In this document: piece by piece, positions 1 to 8,055 of the stretch
Numbering within the stretch: position 1 is the stretch's first letter
Layout of the letters: each line of letters starts with the position of its first letter
Source: an uncultured SAR116 cluster alpha proteobacterium
GTDB taxonomy: Bacteria > Pseudomonadota > Alphaproteobacteria > Puniceispirillales > Puniceispirillaceae
NCBI GenBank assembly: GCA_902622515.1
Contig: CACNQE010000016.1
Coordinates: forward strand, 1 to 35,945
Length of the DNA: 35,945 nt
Direction of reading: 5' to 3'
The notes under the pieces: model-generated
Databases searched by the model: none
What the model saw: only the letters and a program-made list of their open reading frames with translations
What the model was told of the DNA's origin: nothing
Translations under genes and position numbers: made by a program

Positions 1-1
1 G

Positions 2-1009
2 ATTCAGGTTATTTCCTGTCATGCTGAGGGCGAAGTTGGAGATGTCATAACTGGTGGAGTGGCTCCCCCACCTGGGAATACAATCTGGGAACAGCGAACT
101 TTTATCGAGAAAGATGAAACTTTACGTAATTTCGTATTAAATGAGCCAAGAGGCGGTGTCTTTAAGCACGTAAATCTTCTTGTTCCACCAAAACACCCAG
201 ATGCTGACGCAGCATTTATCATTATGGAGCCTGAGGATACTCCTCCTATGTCTGGCTCAAATTCGATTTGTGTTTCGACCGTACTCCTGGACGCTGGTAT
301 CATCCCAATGCAAGAGCCTGTCACGAATATGACTCTGGAGGCTCCTGGTGGTCTAGTGGAGGTTATAGCACGTTGTAAAAATGGAAAAGCTGAAACAATT
401 TCTGTTCAAAATTTGCCAAGTTTTGCGGACAAACTCAATGTCCCTCTTGAGGTAGAGGGTATTGGTACGATAATTGTTGATACAGCCTATGGCGGTGACA
501 GTTTTGTGGTGGTTGAGGCTGACCCACTTGGTTTTAAACTTGTTGAAGACGAAGCCACTGATTTGGCAAAACTTGGAATGTTAATTACTAAGACGGCAAA
601 CGAACAAATTGGTTTTTCCCATCCTGGAGAGCAGAGTTGGAACCATATATCTTTTTGTGCATTTTGTGGTCCTCTATCTTCAACCCCAACAGGTCTTTTG
701 GGAAAATCTGCCGTAGCGGTGCGCCCGGGAAAAATTGATCGTTCACCAACTGGTACAGCTGTTTCAGCAAGAATGGCATTAATGCACGCAAAAGGACTTT
801 TGCAAATTGGACAAACATTCGAAGCTTTCTCAATTATAAATTCGAAGTTTACAGGTCGAATTATGAGGGAAGAAAATGTCTCTGACAAAACTGCAATTAT
901 TCCGGAAATAACAGGGCGCGCTTGGATAACGGGTACTCATCAGCATTTTCTTGATCCTGACGACCCTTGGCCCGAAGGATATAGATTGAAAGATACTTGG
1001 GGTTTCTAA
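2..1009 (+). CDS. Proline racemase-family protein (hydroxyproline epimerase/dehydratase-like), 5' end cut by window
   Basis: The reading frame is open from the first bases of the window ([20 protein letters not shown]...), so the start codon lies upstream and about 335 residues are seen. The frame carries the proline racemase fold hallmarks: the [15 protein letters not shown] segment, the YGGDSF segment and [14 protein letters not shown]. Family members interconvert or dehydrate proline and hydroxyprolines with two acid/base residues, normally Cys/Cys, Ser/Cys or Cys/Thr. Here the first is Ser (MSGSN) and the second is Thr (DRSPTG), so neither cysteine is present and the exact reaction cannot be called. 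The downstream genes look like a three-subunit D-hydroxyproline dehydrogenase, which supports a role in hydroxyproline or proline-derivative breakdown. Family assignment is firm; the substrate is inference. Confidence 0.88.
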   Translation: MQVISCHAEGEVGDVITGGVAPPPGNTIWEQRTFIEKDETLRNFVLNEPRGGVFKHVNLLVPPKHPDADAAFIIMEPEDTPPMSGSNSICVSTVLLDAGIIPMQEPVTNMTLEAPGGLVEVIARCKNGKAETISVQNLPSFADKLNVPLEVEGIGTIIVDTAYGGDSFVVVEADPLGFKLVEDEATDLAKLGMLITKTANEQIGFSHPGEQSWNHISFCAFCGPLSSTPTGLLGKSAVAVRPGKIDRSPTGTAVSARMALMHAKGLLQIGQTFEAFSIINSKFTGRIMREENVSDKTAIIPEITGRAWITGTHQHFLDPDDPWPEGYRLKDTWGF

Positions 1010-1050
1010 AAATGAAACTACAACTTAACTTTTAACTAATAAATTTGTCC

Positions 1051-1398
1051 ATGGATGTTCACAAAACTCATTTAAGCAATGCAGATTTTAAGAAAATACT
1101 TTTGTCTGAATTACAGGATATTACGGATATTTCTCTTAAAACTGTAAAAGATAGAGCTCCTGTAGAACTTGACCAACAAGCCACTGGAAGATTGAGTAGA
1201 ATGGATGCAATGCAGCAACAATCCATGGATACAGCCAAGGAAGTTCGCAGAATAGAGAGAATAAAGCTTATAAAAGCTGCCTTGAAACGTTTAGAAGAGG
1301 GTGATTACGGGTATTGTTTGAATTGTGATGCGACTATAAGTAATGGAAGATTGAGGCTAGACCCTTCATTTTCACTATGTATCGACTGTGCTAAATGA
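1051..1398 (+). CDS. DksA/TraR-family C4 zinc-finger protein
   Basis: About 115 residues. The C-terminal part holds a four-cysteine zinc finger (CLNC ... CIDC) in the DksA/TraR arrangement, and the N-terminal part is helical and charged, as in the coiled coil of DksA. DksA-type proteins enter the secondary channel of RNA polymerase and modulate initiation. This one is shorter than E. coli DksA (151 residues) and is probably a DksA-like paralogue. An in-frame TTG lies two codons upstream of the ATG at 1051; the ATG was preferred, though no strong ribosome-binding site precedes either. It sits 41 bases after the racemase-like gene and 35 before the oxidoreductase gene on the same strand, so it is probably co-transcribed, an unusual place for a global-type regulator. 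Confidence 0.85.
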   Translation: MDVHKTHLSNADFKKILLSELQDITDISLKTVKDRAPVELDQQATGRLSRMDAMQQQSMDTAKEVRRIERIKLIKAALKRLEEGDYGYCLNCDATISNGRLRLDPSFSLCIDCAK

Positions 1399-1433
1399 AT
1401 AAACTAATCTAGTATATTATAGGGAATTGTCTG

Positions 1434-2543
1434 ATGAAAACAAAAGAGGCTGATTTTGCAATAATTGGCGGTGGTATCGTTGGGCTCTCAGTAGCTCATG
1501 GACTTTTGAAGCAAGGTGCCTCTGTTCTTTGCATTGATGGTACAGATACAGATTTCAGGGCATCTCGCGGCAATTTTGGACTTGTGTGGGTGCAAGGAAA
1601 AGGGATTAAAACGCCTTTCTATGCAGCTTGGACGCGAGATGCAGCTCGTTTATACCCCAACTTCGTTTCGGAGTTATCTGAAGAAACAGGCATGAAAATA
1701 AATTTGAGCCAAAACGGAGGTTATGAGTATTTTATAGATTCTAACGCACTAGATGAGCGAATATCTGAATATAAGAAGCTAAAAAGCGTATTAAATGGCG
1801 ACTACCCATATGAAATCTTATCCTCATCTGAAATTCGTGCAGCTGAGCCAATGGTAGGAGGGGAGACAATAGGCGCAACTTATTATCCCTACGATGGTCA
1901 TTTAAACCCGTTACAATTGTTGAAAGCGTTAACAGAATGTTGTCAAAAGTGGGGTTTAGCTCATTATCTAGGCGAGGAAATTAATATAGCCAAAAAAAAG
2001 GATGGTGTGTTCAGATTAGTAACAAAAAAGGGGCTTGAAGTTTCAGCTGAAAAAGTGGTTGTATGCGCTGGTCTAGGGGCAAAAAAAATAGGTCCCTTAT
2101 TTGGATTCATGGGTCTTGTATCACCACAGAGAGGACAAATCCTTATCACAGAAAAGGTTCCTCCAATCATTAACAGGCCCTCAGTTACTATTCGTCAAAC
2201 GAATGAAGGCGCCATTCAGATCGGAGATTCTCAAGAGCAAGTTGGGTTAAACGATAATGAAACACAGGCTGAAATGTCTCGAATAGCTCAAAATGCAATA
2301 AAGGTGATGCCAAAATTAGCTCAACTTAGATTAGTTCGGGCTTGGGGCTCTTTGAGAGTGATGTCTCCCGATGGACTTCCAATTTATCAGCAATCAACAA
2401 GCATGCCAGGTGCATTCATTGTTACTTGTCATAGCGGCATTACTTTGGCAGCAATACATTCTGCTACTTTATCTCACTGGTTAACCGGGCAAAAAAATGT
2501 CCCTGATTTATCTCAATTTAGCGAGAATCGGTTTTATGGATAA
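1434..2543 (+). CDS. FAD-dependent amino acid dehydrogenase/oxidase, D-hydroxyproline dehydrogenase beta-like (HcnC-like)
   Basis: A 369-residue DAO-family flavoprotein. The N terminus has the dinucleotide-binding motif IIGGGIVGLSVAHGL followed by an acidic residue at the end of the second strand, and the C terminus has the typical GSLRVMSPDGLPIYQQ and CHSGITLAA segments that close around the FAD. Family members oxidise secondary or D-amino acids to imines. The gene overlaps the following 2Fe-2S gene by 8 bases, and an alpha-like subunit comes next. That trio is the organisation of the heteromeric D-hydroxyproline dehydrogenases and of HcnABC/opine oxidases. The family call is secure. Hydroxyproline as substrate rests on the neighbouring proline racemase-like gene. 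Confidence 0.85.
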   Translation: MKTKEADFAIIGGGIVGLSVAHGLLKQGASVLCIDGTDTDFRASRGNFGLVWVQGKGIKTPFYAAWTRDAARLYPNFVSELSEETGMKINLSQNGGYEYFIDSNALDERISEYKKLKSVLNGDYPYEILSSSEIRAAEPMVGGETIGATYYPYDGHLNPLQLLKALTECCQKWGLAHYLGEEINIAKKKDGVFRLVTKKGLEVSAEKVVVCAGLGAKKIGPLFGFMGLVSPQRGQILITEKVPPIINRPSVTIRQTNEGAIQIGDSQEQVGLNDNETQAEMSRIAQNAIKVMPKLAQLRLVRAWGSLRVMSPDGLPIYQQSTSMPGAFIVTCHSGITLAAIHSATLSHWLTGQKNVPDLSQFSENRFYG

Positions 2544-2796
2544 ATCTTTTTTCCATTTTGAGGGTAGAAAAATTTATTTTGAACAGGGTATGAGTATTGC
2601 GGCCGCTCTATTATGCCATGGGATTAAGGATTTTCGTCAAACACAGGTTTTACGTAAATCACGGGGTCCATTTTGTATGATGGGTTTATGCTTTGATTGT
2701 CTTTTAATTATAGATGGTATTAGAAACCAACAAGGATGTATGAGACTTGCTGAACAGGGTATAATAGTTAAACGGGAAAATTCGTATCCTCTTTAG
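2536..2796 (+). CDS. HcnA-like [2Fe-2S] subunit (D-hydroxyproline dehydrogenase gamma-like)
   Basis: An 86-residue protein with a ferredoxin-like 2Fe-2S signature: four cysteines in RGPFCMMGLCFDCLL ... QQGCM, the spacing seen in HcnA and in the small subunit of D-hydroxyproline dehydrogenase. Earlier in-frame starts exist, but ATG at 2536 gives the family's normal N terminus (MDKSFFHFEGRKIYF) and overlaps the previous stop by 8 bases, as expected for translational coupling. It probably passes electrons between the two flavoprotein subunits encoded on either side. The family assignment is good; the electron path is known from relatives and not visible here. Confidence 0.83.
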   Translation: MDKSFFHFEGRKIYFEQGMSIAAALLCHGIKDFRQTQVLRKSRGPFCMMGLCFDCLLIIDGIRNQQGCMRLAEQGIIVKRENSYPL

Positions 2797-2808
2797 GAGA
2801 ATAATCAG

Positions 2809-4182
2809 ATGAAAGTTGCTATCATTGGAGCAGGGCCTGCAGGTATCATAGCATCTCTGACTCTGACATCAAAAAATGTGTATGTGACAATTTTAGATGA
2901 GCAGCACACAATTGGAGGTCAAATTTACCGAAATTTAGAAACGATTAGTGATCAAAAAGTTCAGAGTTCATACGTCGATCATGCGAACGCAAAATTACTG
3001 TTTAAGAGAGTAAAAAAAGCAGTTCACCAAAAATTGCTAACAGTTATATCAGGAGCTTCAGTTTGGTCCTTAACAAAAAATAAAGAAGTGTCATGGTCTA
3101 TTGATGGAAAAAGTTTTTGCCGGAAATTTGATGCCGTTATTCTTGCAACTGGGGCAATAGAACGTGCGATGCCGCTTGATGGGTGGACAAATCCAGGTGT
3201 GCTCACGGTAGGAGCTGCCCAGATCTTGATGAAAACAGCTCATTATGTACCTCAGAATTCTGTGCTAGTTGGCTCAGGTCCTCTATTTTATCTTGTAGCT
3301 TGTCAGATGCTTGAGCAGGGGGAACCTCCTAAAACACTATTGGAGACGCAAAGCAAACTAGATATCTTTAAGGCTTTATTTTACCTACGACCCAATCTGA
3401 TAACGACAATATATCTTTTAAGAGGTGTCGCAATGCTTGCTAAACTTAAGTTAGCAGGCATAAGACGTATAAAGTCTGTTACTGATGTTCGGATAAAATC
3501 AGATAACAGAGAACACATTATTCAATTTGTGAAAGGGAAAAAGAAAAGATATATTGAGGCACAAAACGTATTTTTGCATGCGGGAGTTCATCCAAATATT
3601 CAGATTACTCAGGCTTTGGGAATTAAACATGATTGGAACATGCAGAATTACTGCTGGGAGCCACGTGCAGATAAATTTGGCCGGACCAATCTGCAGAACA
3701 TTCTTATTGCCGGAGACGGAAATAAAATCTTGGGGTCTGATTCTGCCAAGATTTCTGGTGAAATTGCCGCTCTTAAGTTACTTGCTGACAATGGATTTTC
3801 TGTGGATGAAACGCACATTTTAAAAAAGATTAAGATTAAAAAACAACACCTTCAGTTTCGTAAGTTTTTGGACGTTCTATACGCTCCTAAGGAGTGGCAT
3901 AGCTGTCCCCCTAACGATGTGATAATTTGTAGATGTGAGGAGGTGACAGCAGGCGAAGTAAGGGAAGCAATTAAGATGGGTTGCCTTGGGCCTAACCAGC
4001 TTAAGGCGTTTTCCAGATGTGGTATGGGTAATTGTCAAGGCAGATATTGTGGTATGACTGTTATTAATTTATTTTCAGAAATACTGGGGCATACACCTGA
4101 ACAAACTGGTTATTTTCGCATTCGCACACCTATTAAACCAGTAACACTGTCGGAAATAGCAAATTTTAAAATATTGCCCTAA
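2809..4182 (+). CDS. NAD(P)/FAD-dependent oxidoreductase with C-terminal BFD-type [2Fe-2S] domain (HcnB/dehydrogenase alpha-like)
   Basis: 457 residues. The N terminus has a FAD-binding motif (VAIIGAGPAGIIASLTL), there is the typical ATGAIERAMPLDGWTNPGV segment near residues 115-135, and a second nucleotide-binding motif (VLVGSGPLFYLVA) lies at about 155-170. The last 90 residues form a BFD-like iron-sulfur domain with CRCEEV and SRCGMGNCQGRYC. This is the architecture of HcnB and of the alpha subunit of D-hydroxyproline dehydrogenase. It begins 12 bases after the 2Fe-2S gene and ends the + strand cluster; the next genes are on the other strand, and no clear terminator is visible in the 62-base convergent gap. 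Confidence 0.86.
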   Translation: MKVAIIGAGPAGIIASLTLTSKNVYVTILDEQHTIGGQIYRNLETISDQKVQSSYVDHANAKLLFKRVKKAVHQKLLTVISGASVWSLTKNKEVSWSIDGKSFCRKFDAVILATGAIERAMPLDGWTNPGVLTVGAAQILMKTAHYVPQNSVLVGSGPLFYLVACQMLEQGEPPKTLLETQSKLDIFKALFYLRPNLITTIYLLRGVAMLAKLKLAGIRRIKSVTDVRIKSDNREHIIQFVKGKKKRYIEAQNVFLHAGVHPNIQITQALGIKHDWNMQNYCWEPRADKFGRTNLQNILIAGDGNKILGSDSAKISGEIAALKLLADNGFSVDETHILKKIKIKKQHLQFRKFLDVLYAPKEWHSCPPNDVIICRCEEVTAGEVREAIKMGCLGPNQLKAFSRCGMGNCQGRYCGMTVINLFSEILGHTPEQTGYFRIRTPIKPVTLSEIANFKILP

Positions 4183-4244
4183 CTAAATAAAACACATACT
4201 CCCTATATTTATGAATTCTGACACACTAAAACCACGTTATAAAA

Positions 4245-6287
4245 TTAATCGCTAGATGTCTGTCTAGATAAAAGTTGTTGGAAACCAATTGGTACCAATA
4301 AAATTGTGCCAATTATCATCGTATTTAAGCCGGGAGCTATAAATGCGAGGGAAACAAATCCGGTGTACCAGCGCACCCAGGTTGGCATGATTTTTATCAA
4401 ATAGCCTGTGAACGCAGCACCTAGCAAACCAATTCCACACAATGCTCCTAAGAAGGTTATAGAAAAGGTCTGCCATGAAAACCCCTCCGCAACAAGCAAT
4501 AGGGCAGGTGAATAGACGAAAACAAAGGGAACTAATGCTTTTGCGATCCCCAATCTAAAAGCAGTATTTCCAGTGGTAAACGGATTGGACCCAGAAATAC
4601 CTGATGCTGCATAGGCTGCTAAGGCAACTGGTGGAGTTATATCAGCTAAAACACCATAATAAAAAACAAAAAAATGTGACACTAAGGGCTCTACGCCCAT
4701 TAAAGACAAAGCGGGAGCTGCTACCGCAACAAGGATAATATAAGTTGCAGTTGTCGGTATACCAGCCCCCATGATTATGCAAGCTATAGCAATTAAAATT
4801 AAGGAGAAAAATAAAGCTAATTGTTCAACACCGAAAATTGATAATGGCCAAAAATTTCCGAAGAAATTCGCTATATCATTAGCAGTTTGCACAACTACAT
4901 AACCTAGGCGAAAGCCAACTCCAGTGAGAGTTACAACTCCAACGATAATGCCCACGCAAGCAGCTGCCGCACCGACAGCTATAGTATTTCGAGCTCCAAC
5001 AGCCAAACTTTGATAGAGGTCATACAAATTTAGTCTATTTTCAGGCTGTAAAAATCCTACAACAACGCATGCAATTATACCGTAGACAGCAGCGAAATCT
5101 GGTGTTCTCCCTGAGAGAATAAAATAGACTAGGATGATTAGTGGAGTAAGGGTCAGCAAATGCTTTTTGAGCACTCTAAATAAGCTGGGTAATTCTTCCG
5201 AAGGTAAACCACGTAAGTTCAACCTTTTTGCCTCTAAATGCACCATAACAAATATTCCAAAATAGTGTAATAATGCTGGAAATAGAGCCGCAGCTAGAAT
5301 ATCTCTAAGGGGTATTTCTAAATATTCCACCATAATAAAAGCAGCAGCTCCTAAAATCGGTGGTGTAATTTGTCCTCCTGTAGATGATGTTGCCTCAACT
5401 GCGCCTGAGAAATGGGCAGGATAGCCTACCCTTTTCATTGCGGGAATAGTCAAAGCTCCGGTAGTTACGGTATTGGCAATCGATGAACCTGAGATTGTAC
5501 CCATAAATGCGGATGAAAAAATTGCAACCTTGGCAGGCCCTCCTGAAAATCTTCCGGCAATGACCATTGCTAAGTCAATGAATAATTGCCCAAGCCCAAT
5601 GCGGGTTGCTAGCACACCAAAAAGAATGAATAGAAAAACATATTGAGCCATTACACCTATCGCAACTCCATAGATCCCCTGGTTAGTTAAATAAAGATGA
5701 TTTACTAAACCTGCGATGCTTGTTCCGCCGTGCTTTAATGCTCCCGGTGCATAAGGTCCAAAAATTGCAAAAGCAATAAATATAATACTTATTAAAGGTA
5801 AAGTGAAGCCTATAGAACGGCGAGAAGCTTCAAGTGTAAGGATAATTAATGCTGCACCAATAATTACATCTAGCCTTCCAGGGTTGCCAACACGCTCTGC
5901 GACAAGCTCAGGCGGCAATAATGGTAAATACATTGCAGCACCTACGCAGCATAAAGATAAAAATATATCAATTATTGGAATTCCTTGAAAATGGAGATAA
6001 CTTTTTTTAATAAGCTTTTTTGGGATTCCATGTGTGGTTCTACGCAAACCAAATAATAAAAAAGCTAATCCTAGAACGAATGAGATATGAATTCCGCGAT
6101 GAACTAGCTCCCTAACCAAACCAAATCCGGACGCATAAAAATGATAAATCGACATAGTCACTAAGAAAAAGGTAACGACTAACGTTAAAATTGGACCAAA
6201 TTGCCTAAATGACATTTCAGGGTCAAAATCTTGTTCTATTTTTGTTAGTTCCTCTGGACTCAGAGAAGAAGAGTGCGAACTGGTCAT
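4245..6287 (-). CDS. TRAP transporter permease, fused 4TM/12TM (TAXI type)
   Basis: A 680-residue, very hydrophobic protein with more than 15 predicted membrane spans. It combines the small DctQ-like and large DctM-like TRAP subunits in one chain, as usual for permeases that work with TAXI-type binding proteins. Recognisable DctM segments include FSSAFMGTISGSSIANTV, ATSSTGGQITPPILGAAAF and IMGAGIPTTATYI. TRAP systems are secondary transporters driven by sodium or proton gradients. The matching binding-protein gene lies just upstream on the same strand, 111 bases away, with a strong hairpin in between. The substrate is not readable from sequence. Adjacency to ureide genes suggests allantoin or a related compound, and adjacency to the hydroxyproline-like cluster is the competing suggestion. 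Confidence 0.92.
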   Translation of the reverse strand: MTSSHSSSLSPEELTKIEQDFDPEMSFRQFGPILTLVVTFFLVTMSIYHFYASGFGLVRELVHRGIHISFVLGLAFLLFGLRRTTHGIPKKLIKKSYLHFQGIPIIDIFLSLCCVGAAMYLPLLPPELVAERVGNPGRLDVIIGAALIILTLEASRRSIGFTLPLISIIFIAFAIFGPYAPGALKHGGTSIAGLVNHLYLTNQGIYGVAIGVMAQYVFLFILFGVLATRIGLGQLFIDLAMVIAGRFSGGPAKVAIFSSAFMGTISGSSIANTVTTGALTIPAMKRVGYPAHFSGAVEATSSTGGQITPPILGAAAFIMVEYLEIPLRDILAAALFPALLHYFGIFVMVHLEAKRLNLRGLPSEELPSLFRVLKKHLLTLTPLIILVYFILSGRTPDFAAVYGIIACVVVGFLQPENRLNLYDLYQSLAVGARNTIAVGAAAACVGIIVGVVTLTGVGFRLGYVVVQTANDIANFFGNFWPLSIFGVEQLALFFSLILIAIACIIMGAGIPTTATYIILVAVAAPALSLMGVEPLVSHFFVFYYGVLADITPPVALAAYAASGISGSNPFTTGNTAFRLGIAKALVPFVFVYSPALLLVAEGFSWQTFSITFLGALCGIGLLGAAFTGYLIKIMPTWVRWYTGFVSLAFIAPGLNTMIIGTILLVPIGFQQLLSRQTSSD

Positions 6288-6350
6288 TAAAAATGGCCTT
6301 ACAAGGCTAAAAAAATTAAATTAGATAAGGATTGAGAAAAAATTTTATTT

Positions 6351-6383
6351 TTATCCCTATACCCTTTTTGGGTATAGGGATAA
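6351..6383 (-). promoter_or_regulatory. Intercistronic stem-loop between binding-protein and permease genes
   Basis: A perfect inverted repeat: TTATCCCTATACCC at 6351-6364, a five-T loop at 6365-6369 and GGGTATAGGGATAA at 6370-6383, giving a 14-bp stem. On the transcribed (-) strand no run of U directly follows the stem; the T-rich stretch begins about ten bases later. It may act as an mRNA-stabilising hairpin or a partial terminator that keeps binding-protein output above permease output, as known for other binding-protein operons. The structure is seen directly; the role is inference. Confidence 0.75.
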
Positions 6384-6398
6384 ACAATATTTAAAATG

Positions 6399-7406
6399 CT
6401 ATTTTAAAAGTCCGGCTTCTTTATAAAATCGCTCAGCGCCAGCATGTAAAGGGACTCCTACACCAGCTAGTGCACTCTCAGGAGTAATAGTTTTGCCTTT
6501 AGCATGTCCTACATCCATCAATTTACGTGACTCTTTATTCCACAACGCTTTTGTAATGTTGTAAATAAGTTCTTCATCTTCTTTTGATGAGGTAAACCAC
6601 TGAGCACCAACTGCAACTGTTGAGGTAGTATCTACACCCTCGTATGTACCAGCAGGGATGTCACTCTGGGCAAAAAAACCAAATTCGTTAACCAGTTTTT
6701 CTGCACCAGCACCAGCAATTGGTACCAGTTTTATATCAGCTGCTGAAGCAAGCTCCACAATTGCTCCTGTTGGATATCCTGCAACAACAAAAAAGGCGTC
6801 TATTTTACCGTTTCTTAGAGCTTCTGCAGCAGCATTACCCTTTAACGCCTCTGCCTGAACATCATCAACTTCAAGTCCATTAGCAGCTAAGATAAGTTTT
6901 GCATCAACACGTGTTCCGGAACCTGGTTCATCTAGCGAAACTCTTTTTCCTTTCAAATCGGCCACTGAATTAATGCCGCTATCAGCTAAAGCTACAAGAT
7001 GAATATGTTCTTGGAATAAAGCTGCAATGGTCCTCAGCTCTTTTGCTGGCTCTTTGCCTTCCATTGTGCCAGTTCCAGTGTACGCCCAGTAGGCGACGTC
7101 CGATTGTGCAAAACCAGAATTTCGTAATCCTGAAAGAATGGCGTTTACGTTATCGACAGAGCCACGTGAAGAGACTGCTGAGGCAATTAGTCCATCAACA
7201 CCGCAGCTCCCACCTTTTCCGCATTCTCTTGACCCCGGAGGTTTTGATATTGCATTCGCTATCATTCCTCCAACGGGATAATATGTGTAAGCTGTTCCGC
7301 CAGTTCCTATTGTAAAGAACTTAATGTCAGCAGCGCTAACATTTGCTAGACAACTTATTGATATAACACCAGCTAAAGCTAGTGATTTAATTGCTTTAAA
7401 AAACAT
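6399..7406 (-). CDS. TAXI-family TRAP transporter solute-binding protein
   Basis: About 335 residues with a Sec signal peptide (MFFKAIKSLALAGVISISCLANVSAAD, cleavage probably after VSA). The mature part starts with IKFFTIGTGGTAYTYYPVGG, the hallmark of TAXI proteins, followed by a SAVSSRGSVDNVNAIL segment and a central DLKGKRVSLDEPGSGTR segment. It would bind the substrate in the periplasm and deliver it to the fused permease downstream. Two starts are possible two codons apart. AGGAG at 7413-7417 lies one base from the upstream ATG (7412) but six from the ATG at 7406, so the latter is preferred. The 142-base gap to allA leaves room for its own promoter. Confidence 0.92.
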   Translation of the reverse strand: MFFKAIKSLALAGVISISCLANVSAADIKFFTIGTGGTAYTYYPVGGMIANAISKPPGSRECGKGGSCGVDGLIASAVSSRGSVDNVNAILSGLRNSGFAQSDVAYWAYTGTGTMEGKEPAKELRTIAALFQEHIHLVALADSGINSVADLKGKRVSLDEPGSGTRVDAKLILAANGLEVDDVQAEALKGNAAAEALRNGKIDAFFVVAGYPTGAIVELASAADIKLVPIAGAGAEKLVNEFGFFAQSDIPAGTYEGVDTTSTVAVGAQWFTSSKEDEELIYNITKALWNKESRKLMDVGHAKGKTITPESALAGVGVPLHAGAERFYKEAGLLK

Positions 7407-7511
7407 TTGCATCTCCTATATTTTCAACGATGATTGCTTAACTCAATTGGCAGGTCAATAGTGGACTTTGTAAGTTTTTATAAAAATGAAGTTCTTTATT
7501 AAGATTTTTCG

Positions 7512-7523
7512 CTTTAGCTAAAG
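7512..7523. promoter_or_regulatory. 12-bp perfect palindrome upstream of the TRAP transporter genes
   Basis: CTTTAGCTAAAG is a perfect dyad in the gap between allA and the TAXI binding-protein gene, about 105 bases before the latter's start. It could be an operator for the transporter genes. There is no second copy nearby, and a 12-bp palindrome can occur by chance in AT-rich DNA. Confidence 0.3.
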
Positions 7524-7548
7524 TTGAAAATAGTTATTTCCAAATCGA

Positions 7549-8043
7549 TCACAAAATTGTGTAAGGACTCTCGAACCAATGTTCTTCTAGATTTATGTCT
7601 GAAGCAATTCTATCAACTACCGCGAATATGCCTGGAGAATAGATAGGCGTTAAAACGCCATGCCAAATATTTCTATGAAAATTTATTCCAATATGTGGCT
7701 CTGTAATAAATGCATTCGGTCGTGCAGGGATTCCCTCATCATCGATTGCAACAATAACCAAAAATGGTTGCGCATGCATTGGTATAAATGCCTGGCTTCC
7801 CTTTGGATGACGCTCCATCATCTCTAATTTGCAAGGTAGTTCTCGTGGCTCAGCATTGAATAGGCTAATTCCTGGTTTGCCACCTTTTTCACATTCTACT
7901 TTTGCTAGATCGTGATGTCTTTCACACATACCTTGGTTTATCATCATGTCTGGTATATTTTTAAGTTTGAGCAAATCACCAAAAGGTCTAAACAAATCAC
8001 TGGTGATTTTTTCAGTTTCTATAAATTTTTTATCATCTGACAT
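7549..8043 (-). CDS. allA: Ureidoglycolate lyase
   Basis: 164 residues, the normal size for AllA. It carries the family segments MMERHPKGSQAFIPM, PFLVIVAIDDEG and NIWHGVLTPI. The enzyme splits (S)-ureidoglycolate into glyoxylate and urea, the last step of the ureide branch of purine breakdown. The gene starts 12 bases after allE on the same strand, so the two consecutive reactions are encoded together. Urea released here can be used by the urease encoded about 2.6 kb away on the other strand. Assignment is confident from motif content, length and context. Confidence 0.93.
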   Translation of the reverse strand: MSDDKKFIETEKITSDLFRPFGDLLKLKNIPDMMINQGMCERHHDLAKVECEKGGKPGISLFNAEPRELPCKLEMMERHPKGSQAFIPMHAQPFLVIVAIDDEGIPARPNAFITEPHIGINFHRNIWHGVLTPIYSPGIFAVVDRIASDINLEEHWFESPYTIL

Positions 8044-8055
8044 TTCTACCTGACC

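Noticed and set aside
19-888. Reading frames opposite the proline racemase-like gene (19-324, 487-888, 588-833)
   Set aside because: They are shadows of a gene with strong family motifs; no motifs or ribosome-binding sites of their own.
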